Positions 10,825 through 23,769 of a stretch of DNA of 64,000 nucleotides are shown piece after piece (the first letter of the stretch is position 1; every line of letters starts with the position of its first letter). The position numbers and the translations under genes were made by a program. Origin of the DNA: Sarcophilus harrisii (lineage: Eukaryota > Chordata > Mammalia > Dasyuromorphia > Dasyuridae); NCBI RefSeq assembly GCF_902635505.1, contig NC_045432.1:74221823-74285822 (forward strand), read 5' to 3'. The notes under the pieces are model-generated. The model did no database searches. It saw only the letters and a list, made by a program, of their open reading frames with translations, and was not told the DNA's origin.

Positions 10825-12985
10825 CTCTGTTGGTTTTTAGGTAAAGTTCCAAAGCAATTTCTGGTCTCTGAGTCTCTCTCTGCCTACCTACTTTAGCCAC
10901 ACCATTCAGACGCCAGCCATTCTTGCACTCCCCAAGAGTGGGGAGATTGGTGCTCGCTTGAGAAGCTAGCTGATTGCCTTCGAGTAGGGAGGATCTTGTA
11001 CTGGGATGCTGGTCAGCATCTCCCATTCCTTCTGACTCCAAAGATTTCCCTTTATCAACAATGGTTTGTCAGCCATCTTCTCTTTAATGAGGAGTTGACT
11101 CCATGTAGAATCTCACCATCCTCAGCAGAAGATTGCGTGACTGGATGGCTGCTGGGATGTACCCTCGGGACATTACAGAAAACAGACATAACATGCTCCA
11201 TTGGCTGGCCTTGCTCAGAGGATTTCTTTTTTCCCTAAAATGTTCACAGAGAACATTCTCAATAACCTTGTCCTCTTCCGTATTAGGCAGACTGGAAAGT
11301 GGAAGTATACTAAGGGAATACAAATAATTTTACCCCAAAGCTAATTCATAATTTTGAATATTCATGGTACTAATTTTGTCTTAAAACAGTGTATCAATAT
11401 GTTATAACAACTGGTCTGACAAGTAAAGAAAAAACTGGAAAAATGCTTTGCAAACAGAGCAAAAAAACAAAAAACAAAACAAAACAACAAAACAACAACC
11501 TCTAACTGGTTTCTATTGGATCCCAGCAATACAATACAATTCAAAGGCACCCACACTGAAGATACTAGACAAGAAGTCACGTCTAAGGGCTTTTTTTCTC
11601 TTTTCCTCTTGGGCTCATCCTGAGAAGACAAGTCTGCAGTCCGTGATACAGAACATACTACACACCCAAATCCAGCTTTCCATTAAGGGTCACATCCTGG
11701 TCACCTATGAATCACCAATGGATTCTGTCCCAGAACATTCTGCCTGAACTGTGCCTGGCAAGCAGAAAAACCCAGACAAAGAAGATCCTCTCATTCTCTA
11801 AACAAAGCTCTCCAGATTTCCTAGAAAGCCTTCTCCCTGACACAAAATGGAGCCCTCACCACTAGTTCCCTACCAGGAAAGCCCTCTCTATCCTTGTAAC
11901 CCAAGAAAGCCTTTGTTCTCCTGACAAGTGCCTGAAGACCACCGTCGACTCTCAGAAAACAGCAGGAAATTAACTTGCAGGCAACCATTATGTCCGATAA
12001 GAGAGGTGTCCAGCGTTCACATAACCCAAGAGATCCCGCACCATCTCCATCTACATGAAGAAAAGGGCTTGATTGTCATTCTCTATGCACAGATTCTAAA
12101 CTCAAGGTCTGAATGGAGCTGCGAAGGCCTGTGGTGGAGGCAAGAGAATACCTCAAAGAACAGATAAATGGATGTGATCACATGGCCTGTCAACTCTCAT
12201 GTCCTTCCTACTCTTTGTGTTAAACCCCCAAATTAAAGAGTACAGTGAAGACCACCACACGTGTTTCTTTCAACCTTGAATTCAGAATCTTAAACAAAAA
12301 CACTTTCTTTTAAAGTGCATCCTCAAACTAGAAAGAAATATAGCAGAGCAGTATCATGACCAAGAACGTGTCACTACATGAAATCAGGAGGAATTCAAGA
12401 ATTAAGATGGGGACTCGTGGCAAACTCTCTCTATCAAGACTCAAACACAATCTGTGGTTCTCTTGCAACCATATTAATTAGCTTTCTAGAGAACACAGCC
12501 CAATATTTCAAGTGGAATACAGAGGAGGTAGCCAGAATCCATTCAGAGTTCAAACCAGAATTGATATAAAAATGACCAACATAAGGTCCTGAATCAAAAG
12601 GGGTGGCTAGAAACAGAGAAACAGTGAGACTGATTTTCCTTAAATTCAACAGGATGGCAGTCTTACAAGAGGACAACAAAGTCTAGGATTGAAGATCAGA
12701 CCAAAAAGATTTCTCTAACTCTCTGTGCATGAGGAATTATCTCCTGTCCTCAATCTCTAGAGGCAAATCTTGGGCTTATAGAGACAGTGTCCCATGTATC
12801 ACCCAGACAAGAATAAATATTTTATTACCTAGTATGCTGTCATTAAGTAAATAACCACAAGACGGTATACTGATGAGAGAAAGGCGAATAAAAGTGAGGA
12901 TTTGGGCAAATCTGCTTGTCACCATGGCACTCAAAATCTCACTGGGCTTTACATAGAGGGACCACCACAAATATTCCTCAAAATA
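10825..12985. other. No recognised feature
   Basis: Two kilobases without a recognised gene or repeat family. An AAAACAAAACAAAACAACAA simple repeat lies at about 11,465-11,495. Short frames of 60-100 codons on both strands lack similarity or splice context. Confidence 0.4.
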
Positions 12986-12989
12986 TTTG

Positions 12990-14965
12990 AGGCGTGTGCT
13001 CCAGAAAAACATCTAGAATTCAAAGGTTAGGACTAACGCACAGAATGGATGGATGTCGGCGAACCTATCTGTATCTCCAACGTACACCAATACATACCAA
13101 TTCAGATGGATCCACTACCACGAGATTTTGGCTAAAAAATGGGAGATGTGACCTTCAAAGAAGAATCAGGAACTCGAAGGTTAGGACTAAAGCACAGAAT
13201 GGATGGTTATTGACAAGATTAATTTTCCCCACAATACATCCCTGGTCAAAGAGAAGAAATAACAGGAGGCTTAAGTTACAAAATGGGTCTGTGACCTCCA
13301 AAGAATGATCAGGCACTCAATGGTTAGGACTGAAGCACCGAATCAGTAGATGTTAGCAAATCCATTTGTTAGCAGCCGAGTCTTTATTTTTTCTTAATTT
13401 CCCACAGCCACAGTCCTTGACATAATACGTGGTAAGATCTACAACAGCATCTTGACTCACAGCGGGTGGCTAGAGAAACAGTGAGAGTCACCATTTAGCT
13501 TCAACCCAGGAGAACTCTCACTGAAGCATTCTAGGTACAAAAGCTCCATAAAAAGGAAAAAGAAATGAGCATGAGCATATGTGGCCAAAGAGTTTTGTAA
13601 AAGCCAAACTCCTTCATGCCCTCGACCCAGAAAGAATTTAAGTAGGTAGGGACAAGTGGAGCATCTAATGCCTGTGCCCGTAGGAGTCTCATCCCATGGA
13701 ACAAGACCTATTACATTCCTTTTACCCAAGGAATGTGGGACATATCCCTAAAAGCTCATTCCTTGAAACCTATGTCTGATTGGTCAATATGCTAACATAT
13801 TTTTCATCCCAACATCCACTCCCCAACCTTCAAACCTAATTTTCCTTTCTAGCTACACTGAGAAAAAAGCTTTTCTTTTCATTTGTTCACTGAGCCCTTC
13901 TTCAAAATCACATCCCAGTTTCCCTAATCCCTTCCATGGCCAAGAAAACAAAGTGTAGCAAAGAAATAAGCAGAAAATGAAGTAGGAAAGATAGTACAAG
14001 TTTACCACTTCTAAATGGTTTGACAGTCAATTCTCTTCCATCAGTTTCCTGAAATCCAAAAGAAGGGTCATCATATCTAGGAAACCTTTTTGTCCCCATG
14101 GTTCACAGAAACCATCCAAGTTGAGATGGAGGGATGAGCACAAGGCTGTAGCCACAAAATGTGAAATGTGGCCTTCAGAAAAGCATCAGAAAGCCAAAAG
14201 TTAGGATTAAAGCACAGAATGGATAGATTCTGGCAAACCTATTCATCAATGCCCAGGTCTTTTTTTTTTTTTTTTTTAAATTTTCCCTAGCTAGAGACCT
14301 TGCCATATTATATGGCAAGTTCCACAACAGCATCCTGCTTCACAGTAGTAGGCTGGAGAAGCAGTGAGAATTGTTGTTTAGCTTCAACCCAAGAGGACTT
14401 TAGCTGCATCTTTCAAGGTACAGAACCCCCGTAAAGAGGAAAAAGGAATATGCGTGAGTGGATTTGGCCAAAGGGTTTTGTAATAGCCAGGCTACTGCAT
14501 ACCCTCAACTCGGGAACAATTTAATTAGGTGGATACAAGCAGAGAAGCCGATGCCTGTGCCTAGACTACTCTCATCCCATGAAGCAGGAACCTTTCCCTG
14601 TAGAGCATAGAACATATTCCATGAAAGCTCCCTCCCCCAAATCTCTGCCAGATCAGCCAACATTCTAATATGGAAAGGGACTCTCTTTTTGCACCCCAAC
14701 ACCCACTTCTCAACCCTCAAACATTAGTTTTCTTTTCTAGCAAAACTTTCTCTTAAATTTATTTCATTTGGCCACTAGGCCCATTTCAAGGTCCCTTCCA
14801 ACTTTTCCCAATCCCACTCCCCACCTCACTACCTTGTTCCAAAAAACCTAGCAAGGAAAAAACAGGAAAAAGAGGAAGTAGGTAAGGCAGTATGAACACA
14901 CCACTTCCTGACTGTGACAGTTACCTTCTGTCTGTCTTAGTAAAATAAGGGTCATAATAGCTGAG
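12990..14965. repeat. Tandem duplication of about 880 bp with extra head modules
   Basis: Copy A (about 13,190-14,065) and copy B (about 14,066-14,965) align over their whole length with an offset of 877-884. Anchors include TTAGGA at 13,324 and 14,201, ACAACAGCATC at 13,441 and 14,323, GCCAAAG at 13,584 and 14,467, TGCCTGTGCC at 13,669 and 14,552, and GGGTCAT at 14,065 and 14,949. The head module (AGGTTAGGACTAA, CACAGAATGGATGG) is present additionally near 13,020 and 13,180. A more diverged copy of the module's end may lie at about 15,960-16,130. No family is recognised. Confidence 0.8.
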
Positions 14966-16670
14966 ACCTCCTGGGCTTGTTGGAAGCATCAAAAAGGAGG
15001 TAATACTGACCACCACTTCACACACAGCACTGCACACGTGCTACATCCTTCATATATCCTTATTCCATTCAGCTCTCAAAAATGACCACGGCCCTAGATA
15101 TTCAGCAATCTGAAAGTAATCCAAATGTTTGCCTCTAATATTAACTTCTCAAGGCTTTTTGAGATAAGCTGGGTCCAGTGCCAGCTTGACATCCCCCATA
15201 AACTCCCGTGGAGTTTAACCTAATGTTTGCCTTTTCGTGACCCCTGGATGAGATACAGCAGAACCTTCTACAGAATCTCCACCCACCTGGCAGCATAGCT
15301 TCCAAGAAAAGGAGATGTTGCTCAATTCCTAAGTTCAGTTGCAAAACTCAAGCTAAGAAACTGTACTTCAAGTGGAAAAGTTGGGCTAGATCTCCATGGA
15401 GCCTCCCTGCCTTGGGACACAAAATTTAGGACTGGAGAAGATAAAAAATGAAGGTTGGCAAATGGATGTTTGAGTATTCCATCCATAAATTCTGGGTCCC
15501 ATGTCTTGTTCCCTCTATTATATATACCCAGATTTTGGGAGCTACAATCTTCTTGGATCGTATACTACGCGATGGACTAGGAAGAGGACATCTCTAGAGT
15601 CTTCTATAACAGAAACGGTTACTGAGAGAGGGAGACCAGAAGCGTTACCCTCCAAAAGGTCACCCACAGGCAGAAAAAATTCAGATCTTGAGATGTAGCT
15701 CTCAACGATACCTCTGAAAAAACGTATTTTGTTCCACGCCGAGAAATGTGAAGAAACCCCGGCCAGAATATTCCTAGGAAGTAGCTCTAAAGATTGAGGT
15801 GAACGAGCCAGGAACAGAATGAAAAGATGTTGAATAATCCCGAACAAGAAAAAGCAGTGGGAGAGGCTTGGCTCCCACATAGCTTTAGGCACAATGAGAT
15901 TTCAGCCCACCAAGGCAGGACAGCTGGAAAGAAGAATGCTGACTAAAACACAAAGTCTATTGATGTTGCTAAAAAGTTTTATAAAAATCCAGCCTTCTTT
16001 CCTTCCACGGGCCTTCAGTCAGGAAACTCAGGAAAGGCCTTCCTCAAAGTCGTTCATTCCAAGTCCAGATCACCACTCTTCAACTCTGGTCTTCCTCCTT
16101 TCTAGACCCCCCCATCCCAAGTCCTTCTTACATTTCCAGTATGTACAATCAGTCTCTGACCTTCTCGATGGTTCTACAGGCTTCCAGATAAAATGAATTC
16201 TTCTGTACCTCCTCCTGGTAAAAGCATCCTCTTTCCTCTGCTCTGGCTCAGCACCTTCTCTCACTCACTGAGAGGGAAAGACCGAGACTCTAGCACCTGC
16301 AAATGAGGGGCCTTATAGAGTATTTCCAAGCCCTGGCATTGCCCGGATCCTTTTGACTGCTTCAGATAGCCTTGTGACAGAGGCAGGGTCATGTAGTATT
16401 ATCTAAAAAGTAAAATCATTTACCCAAGGGCTTACCATTTGTAAGGCACACAGATGGGACTAGAATATGGCCCACCAGCTTCCTACATCCCGTGAGCCTT
16501 CCATGTGTGGTACATATAGGGTTATAAAAGGTGCTGGCTGCAGGGCCTTGGAGAAGGCACCCAGTTTACCTAATCCTAGAAGACCACCCGTGGCGAGATA
16601 CATGGATTCTAAATGATTTAACATGTGGCAAAGTCTGGGAATCAATCAGAAGTAGAACCAAGTTGGTCAA
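14966..16670. other. Mostly unidentified, possible third copy of the 880-bp module
   Basis: Words at about 15,960-16,130 (AAAGTTTTATAAAAATCCAG and TCTTCCTCCTTTCTAG) resemble the inner and end part of the upstream 880-bp duplication. The rest shows no repeat family and no gene. Confidence 0.35.
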
Positions 16671-16675
16671 AAACT

Positions 16676-17960
16676 ATTATTTGAGCACTTACTATGTGCT
16701 AGGCACCTTGGTACCCATGGCATACAAATAACTGTGTATATAAAAAATATACAGTGTAAATGGGAGATCGTCTCAGAGGGGAAGGCACTAGTGCCTGCAG
16801 ATACAGGGAACCTTGAAAGACCTTGAAAAGTTAGGATTCCAAATGAGTATCCAGAGAAGCCTAGAAAGCCAGGAGGTGGAAAATGAGGAGGGAGAGCAGT
16901 CCTGGCATGGGAGAAGGAGTGTTCTGCCTAAGGAATACAAGAGGACCCCTGGCACTGGGGTGTGTGGAAGGGAGTAAAATGTAGAAGTAAAATGACTCAT
17001 CCTACCAGCAGAGCAGGAGAGGTCCAGGCAGTAAAGAACTTTAAATGCCCAGAGGAATCTTAGAGATACTAGCGGACCATTGGGAGTTTTGAAGATTGGG
17101 GGGAAGAAGGGGGGGATGATGTGGACACACTTGGACGATAGTAAAATCCCACGAAATGCTAAAAGAACCACTCTTGATCAGCAAGACCAATTCAGAGACT
17201 ATTGAAATAGTCCCATGAGAGGTGAAGAACGTCTGAACTGAGATGGTAGCTATGTGAAGAAGAATATATGTGGATAAAAGGGGACATTAGTGTGAAATGA
17301 ATGCCCCAAAGTCTTCACATCTGTCTGGATACATTCTATTCAAAGCCAGATTGGAGAATCTTTAGGAGAGAAAGTAGAACCGCCAAATGTCGATAGCTTT
17401 CTCCTGGATTTTAGCCAAGAATCAGGGATGGAATATAGCTAGTAAAGCTAGTGAAGAAAATTGAATCAAGAGAGTTTTTAAAAGGATGAAGGAGACATGG
17501 ATGTGGTTGTAAGCAGCAGGGCAAGGACCGGTAAACAGAGAGCCTCACAATTATCAAGAGAAGGTTGGAAGGGACAGGATGAAGTGTGCATGTGGCAGGG
17601 GTTGGCTCTGGAACTCAAAAAGGCCTTTTCATCATCAGAGAAAATGGTGGAGGAGATGGAGGAGGACTGAGAAGATCTGTCCCAGTGATATGAAGTAAAG
17701 AGGAGGGGAGGAGAGGGAGCTTTTGGCAAATAGATTCCATTTTTAGTGGAGTTTGTCCTCAACTAATGGGACTTGGAGGGGAGGAGAGTGTGGTGGGAAG
17801 CTGGAGGAAGGACAAAAACATTTGGAAGATGCTTTGTGGTGAGTGAGCAAATCATTTGGTGAGGTATAAAAGGATTGCCTTGCTGTAATGAGGGCCCAAC
17901 TGAGATCATGTAAGTTTTTTGTGGCCCCAGTAACTCATTGTTAAGTGACTTTCTTCATTT
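16676..17960 (-). repeat. L2 LINE, antisense, about 1.3 kb
   Basis: On the plus strand this begins with the reversed L2 tail (GAGCACTTACTATGTGCTAG) and runs through the reversed L2 3' region. It has ACTTTAAATGCCCAGAGGAA, ACTATTGAAATAGTCCCATG and GGCAGGGGTTGGCTCTGGAA in the order expected for the complement of the L2 reverse-transcriptase half. It is old and internally deleted. Runs of GAGGAGG reflect the same element. Confidence 0.75.
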
Positions 17961-19735
17961 CTGTTCATCGGCATGTAAAGAGCAGCAAAGGAGACAAGTG
18001 GATTGGCCCTGGGTAAGGTGTAAGCCACAACAGGACCAAGGGGTTAGGGAATCAACTGCCACTTCAATTCAACTTTTCCCTTATCTCCCATCTCCGTAGC
18101 ATGCTCTTTGAAACGAATCCAAACCACTGGAGGTTCTTGGGAACATTAAAGCAAGGGGAGCTTCCACGTGCAGGCTTAAGTATTCTCTTACTTGTGGAGT
18201 GGGTCCTGAGGTAATACCAGCTATGCAAGATTTCCAAAGAAGTGGGATGGAGTGTATTAGAAACTGCTGGGAAGTCTCAGGTATTCTTCCACCTCCATCC
18301 TCCTAAGGGCCAAGAATGTCACAAAGTGACTAAGAGTGCTCTGTGCAATTTCTACTACTCCCTGGGTACTTAAGTTAATGAAAAAATGAAGATGGCCATA
18401 TTTTCTCAACAGCTGCCTCCTTAAACCCTCTTCATGATTTCCAATCAAGCTAAATTTGGCAGTCGCTACCTTCTTGCCCCAGTGAAACTACTCCCAGTGC
18501 TTCAGTCTATGGTGCTAGCTTCCAAGCAAATCTAACATCTGGTACATATACATAATAAAAGACAAAGGAAAGCCATGTCATCATCCATCATTATTATGTT
18601 ATAAAAATGCCTGCAATTGATTGCAGATTTGTCAAGGCTGTTTACATTGCGTCTTTTGTCCAAAATCCACTTTCTAAACATTGGGCTAGATTTTTATCCT
18701 TTTCCCTCGAAAAAGAGAGTGTTGGTATTATTGTAGCAAATACCCACCTCTCCGTTCTGGAAATAAAGTCTAGGGTAAAGGCCGTTTTCTTTCTTTCCAA
18801 TATTGTTAAAGAGGCGATTCCTGGAAGTGGCTGTTTCTGTGGAAAAGATTCTTGGATTAGGGTGGAATGTGGGCTGTCTCTAGCTGAGGAGAAAATAAGG
18901 CCTTCACCAGGGCTCTTCAACCATCACCAGCCCTTCCCAGATCAGACCCTGCTTTATTTCCTTTCATAAAAATGAAGGGGAAACGAGTCCTGCAGCGGAG
19001 AGCAATGGTACCAGTGGGCAAATCTGCAGATCACCAAGTGGATGTGGATGCTGTTAGTGTGCTCAAGAGAAGCCCGAAAGGGGAGGGAAAATCCCCGAAG
19101 CAAAACCAAAAGGGGGAAAACATGAAACCTGATAAATAAAACCTTAAACAAAGTAATCTTCGATTGCTCGGCCGGTTTTCTGGTCGGAGGCCCGAAGAAC
19201 AGCAATTCTATGGGCCTGATGGCAAATCTCCAAAGGGGCCGAGGTGCAAAAGCTGTGTGCTGGGAAAGTAGCCACCCTTGGTTCAGTCTCAAGCTACAAA
19301 GGAAATTGGCTTTCTCAACTCTAAAAGGAGAGCTGCAGCACAGGGTGGGATTTGAAGATCAGACTCAGAAGCAGAGCACTTGGTTCTAACTGGAGCTCAG
19401 ATAAGCTAAGAGATACAAAGCTCTTCACAAACCTTTAAGAGCTGCTCAAATCTTTCACGATTATGCTGATCAGGAATTAGTTGTGTGACTGTGAGCAAAA
19501 TACTCTAGTGTCTTGCCTCAATAGACTTCCATGTCAAATAGAAAGAGTCAAACTCATCAGGGTAGTTGGAAAGACTGAATGAGATCATGGGTATGTTACT
19601 GGCTCCCTGGCCCCATTCAGTAATGAAATAAGCCATCCCACATAGACAGGTTAGTTTTCTTAAAAAAAAAAAAGATTTGCCTACTGAGTAAAAATATATA
19701 TATATAACAATGAAGCATCTACAAACAAAAAGCAC
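17961..19735. other. No clear feature, possible MIR piece
   Basis: A MIR-like core may lie at about 19,470-19,590 (AATTAGTTGTGTGACTGTGA). Frames on both strands at 18,607-18,969 have no recognised similarity. Confidence 0.4.
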
Positions 19736-19739
19736 ACAA

Positions 19740-20240
19740 GGTGATAAAGATAATGGAATTTAAAGAAATAGGAGAAATGAAGGTAGAAAAGCAAAAGTGA
19801 TTGTGAACCTAAAACCCACAAAGAAAAGGATGAATGCACCACCAATAAAGCAATTTTTAGGAGTTCTTTGGCCCAAGTATTGCCAGAAAAACAGACAATT
19901 TAAGTGAAACGGATGAATGTTTACAAAAAAGATAAACTTCCTAAATTAAAAGAAGAGGAAATAAGAAACTTAAATAACCCTATCTTGGAAAAAGAAATTG
20001 AACAAGTCATAACTTAGCACTCCAGGAAAAAGTCCCCAGGACCAGACAGATTCACAAGTGAGCTCTATCAAGCATTTAAGCAACAATTAATCCTACTACT
20101 ATATAAACTATTTGGAAAAATAGGCAAAGAAGGAGTCCGACCAAATTCCTTTTATGATATAAAAATGGTGCTGATACTTAAACCAGGGAGAGAAAAATCA
20201 GAGGAAAAAATTATTCATTTCACTAAATATTTCCCTATTA
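19740..20240 (+). repeat. L1 ORF2 fragment (start of reverse transcriptase)
   Basis: In the plus orientation the L1 motif [20 protein letters not shown] is readable at about 20,026-20,085, the conserved start of the L1 reverse-transcriptase domain. The fragment is truncated on both sides and carries stops. Confidence 0.85.
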
Positions 20241-20269
20241 CATGTCAAATAGTTTTAATGATAATTTAA

Positions 20270-20660
20270 AAAAATTTAAGTACTACATTTTCTCTCTTTT
20301 TTCCTTCTTCCTCCTTCTTAAGGCAGCAAGCAATTTGATACAGGCTATGCATATGCAGTCATGCAACATATTTCCATATTAATGGCGATAAATGAACAAC
20401 CTTACTTCACTCTTGAGCTTATTGGTTAAGCTTCAAGTTTATCCCCATTACATATAATGTTTTCTCTTAGTTTTAGATAGTTATCACTTATCATTTTAAG
20501 AAAGATTCCATTTGTTCCTGTGCTTTTTTTGTGTTTTTCATAGGAACAGGCATTGTGCTGTCAAAGACTTTTTCGGCATCTATTGAGATAATCTTAATGG
20601 TTTTTGTTTTTGTTTTTGTTTATTTTTGTATCGCGATTCATTAAGGAAATTGGTCTGTAG
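20270..20660 (-). repeat. L1 fragments, antisense
   Basis: Two adjoining pieces: an L1 3' end (GCAGCAAGCAATTTGATACA) and an ORF2 piece (GGCATCTATTGAGATAATCT), both reading L1 on the minus strand. They abut plus-strand L1 pieces on either side, giving an inverted arrangement. Confidence 0.7.
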
Positions 20661-20679
20661 TTTTTCTTTTTTTAAAGCA

Positions 20680-20990
20680 ACATAAGAGAGACAAATGGAG
20701 GAAGACATAAACCAACTCTATGGCCTTAAACACAAATGGTTTAACCAAGATACTTGTGAAGAACTTATGATGAAAAATGCCATCCACTTCCAGAGAAAAA
20801 ACCAAAGGAGTCTAAATGCGGATTGAAGCTTATTATTTTTTACTCAGTTTTTTCCTTTTACAACATGACTAATATGGAAATATGTTTTTCATGACTGTAC
20901 ATACATAACCTATGCTAAATTGCTATCTTAGGGAGAGCGCAGGAGTGGGAGGGAGAGAAAATTTGGAATTAATAAAAACGTTAAGATATT
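20680..20990 (+). repeat. L1 3' end, sense
   Basis: The words CATCCACTTCCAGAGAAAAA, CATGACTAATATGGAAATAT and GGGAGGGAGAGAAAATTTGG match the 3' UTR of an older L1 subfamily in plus orientation. Confidence 0.75.
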
Positions 20991-20999
20991 TTAAAGTGA

Positions 21000-21624
21000 T
21001 ATCGGTTTATAGTATTCTGCTTTTGCTTTATTCTGTCCTAGTTAAGGTACTAGGACCATATTGGTCTCCTGAAAGAAGTAATATGCTCTCTTTCTCAATT
21101 TTTTGAGAATAATTTGTAGCTGTGAATTACCCCCTTGGCGCATTTGCTCTCTAAGTTTGAGTTCACGTTCCCCAGGATTCTCTATGTACTTGTGGGAGAG
21201 CGAACTTGTCACGGAGCTCTAGGGAGAGGCTTTGTGCTCCTATTGTACCACCATACTAAAAACTATGCTTTAAAAGGTACTTCAGAATGGCTAACTTAAT
21301 TGATTCTCAATAGATAATCTTGGGAGGAGGGGGATACACCAGTGAGAGTTTAAGCTAAGAGTTTAGAAAATCATTTTTAACTCCTCAGGCTTATCCTTAG
21401 AACTAAGAGGGGAAGATGTAGCTAACCTAGCTCTGAGAGCCTGGTTCATATGGGAGGGTGGAAGTTTAAGGAAGAATGTCTCAAAACTCATGAGTTGCAA
21501 AAGAAAGAAAGCATTCTGCTCCTGTTATCAAACAAATTTGGTCCTGATACTCAAAGCCCGAAAAAAGAAAGCAGAGAAAGAGAGAACCACGTGCCAGTTC
21601 CACTAATAATCATGGATGCAATTG
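21000..21624. other. No recognised feature
   Basis: No gene or repeat family is recognised between two L1 pieces of opposite orientation. Confidence 0.45.
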
Positions 21625-21629
21625 TGTTT

Positions 21630-22232
21630 TTTTATTTTATTTTTTAAATAATAGCTTTTTATTTTCAAAATATATGCAGAGATAGTCTTCAGCATTCACC
21701 CTTGCAAAACCTTAAGTTCCAATTTTTTTTCTCCCTCCCTCCCCCAGACAGCAAGCAATCCAATGGATGTTACATGTACAATTCTTCTGTACATATTTCT
21801 CCAATGATCACACTGCGCAAGAAAATCAGATCAAAAAGGAAAAAAGAGAAAGAAAACAAAAAGCTGGCAGAGAACAACAAAAAAGGTAAAACTATTATGT
21901 TGTGATCTATATTCAGTACCCATAGTCCTCTCTCTGGATGCAGATGGCTCTCTCTATAACAAGTCTATTGGAATTAGCTTGAATCACCTCAGTTGAAAAG
22001 AGCCACATCCATCAGAATTAATCATCACATATAACCTTGTTGTTGCTCTGTATAATGATCTCCTGGTTCTGTTCACTTCATTCAGCATCAGTTCATGTAA
22101 GTCTCTCCAGGCCTCTCTGAAATCATCTGCTGGTCATTTCTTATAGAACAATAATATTCCATCACATTCATACGCCATAACTTATTCAGCCATTCCCCAA
22201 CTGATGGGCAGCCACTCAGGTTCCAGTTCCTG
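21630..22232 (-). repeat. L1 3' end
   Basis: This is a fairly young-looking antisense L1 3' end. It has CAGCAAGCAATCCAATGGAT, GATCTCCTGGTTCTGTTCAC and ATTCAGCCATTCCCCAACTG, in the same order as the copies at 1.2 kb and 31-33 kb. Confidence 0.9.
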
Positions 22233-22249
22233 ATGTCATTATTATAATA

Positions 22250-23262
22250 GGAAAAAAAATCCCAAAATTTATTAAGATCAGGTTGAATTTAAAACAAAAT
22301 GATAGGATGATCCAACATTAAAATAATAATTAGTGCAACAAAAACCTGTAACTGTTATTAGACACAAAAAACCCTTGGAAAAATAGAGTACTCATTTATA
22401 TTAAAAATCAATAAAAAGTATAGCCATAGAAGGTTGCCTATTTAAAATGATCAAAAAGTAGATATTTAAAACAAGAGCTAGTATTATTTTCAATTAGGAA
22501 ACCTGGAAACTTTCTTAGCAAGGACACAGGTTTTAAAAAAAAGATTCTCCATCTCTCCAATATTTTTTCATTTACTACTGAAAAAAGCATTGAGAGGAAA
22601 GAAATTAAAGGCAAAATATAAGCAAACCGAAAACAAAGATTCCTACCTGCAAATATCATACATATAAACTCAGAAATCCCCAAAGAATCAGTGGGAAAAA
22701 AACCTAATTGAGATGGTAGCTTTAATCAAGTAGCAGAAAACAAAAGAAATCATAAAATCATGAGCGTTTTCAATAAACAAAAATCAAAAGGTAATTATAG
22801 AAATACAAATTCCATTTAAAAATGCACAAAATCCATAAAATTTCTAGGAGTTCACACTCAGGACTTTATGAATACAACTATAAGACACTTTACAGAAAAA
22901 GAAATCCTTCAACAATTAGAAGTTCAGGGTTTATGACTGGACTCCCCGTAGAAAATTAAAATGATATTACCTAAATTAACAGATTAGTGATATGTCCATC
23001 AGTCTACCAAGAAATTACTTGACAGAATCAGACAAAAACAGAAAAAAACAGAATTTCCTTTTGAGAGCCTAAAGCTTGAGAATCTCAAGGGAAATCATGA
23101 GAGGGGAGAAGTAAGAATAAAAGTGAACTTTGAGCTACCATGCCTCAAAATACATTATAAAGTAATATTCATAGAAACAATTTCATACTCGTGAGAAATT
23201 AGAAAAGTTGATTAGTGCATTGGGGAATATCATACCAGATCAAATTCTATATGGGGAGTCTA
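22250..23262 (+). repeat. L1 ORF2 fragment, C-terminal half
   Basis: This is an A-rich plus-strand sequence of the kind that follows the L1 reverse-transcriptase domain (for example AAATTTCTAGGAGTTCACAC and GACACTTTACAGAAAAAGAA). It has many stops and is cut at the right by a MAR1 SINE. Confidence 0.75.
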
Positions 23263-23508
23263 ACCTCAGGGACAGCTAGTTGGTGAAGTGGATACAGTGT
23301 CTGGCCTAAAGTCAGGAAACCCTGAATTCAAATCTGGCCTCAGACACTTCTCGGCTGTGTGAACCTGGGCAAATCGCTTTATCTTGTTTGCCTCAGTTTC
23401 CTCATCTGTAAAATGAGCTGGAGAAGAAAATGGCAAACCACTCCAGTATCTTTGTCAAGAAAATCCTAAATGAGAAGTCAGGCCTGACTGAAAAATGACC
23501 AAACTAAA
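23263..23508 (+). repeat. MAR1-type CORE-SINE, full length
   Basis: It opens GGGACAGCTAGTTGGTGAAG and has TTCAAATCTGGCCTCAGACA, TTTGCCTCAGTTTCCTCATC and GAAAATGGCAAACCACTCCA. This is a complete, well-preserved copy. Confidence 0.92.
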
Positions 23509-23769
23509 ACCACTGACTTGTCCTCATCTGTATTATCTAGAAGGCAGGGCTAGAGTAGCATCAGGCCATAGCTTCCAATAAGGCAACACATTCCCTCCCA
23601 TAGTTTATTGAGTAGAGAAAGAATTAGTAAAACAGTTTTTGAGCTGTGCCTTTGCTGGAATCTGTTTAATATATTGACCTTCATTCCCCTCTTCTCCCCA
23701 GCCCATGTCACCATAATTGTTAGAAATGAATAGAACAGTAAATGTGCTTTATTGGCTAAAATTAAAAAA

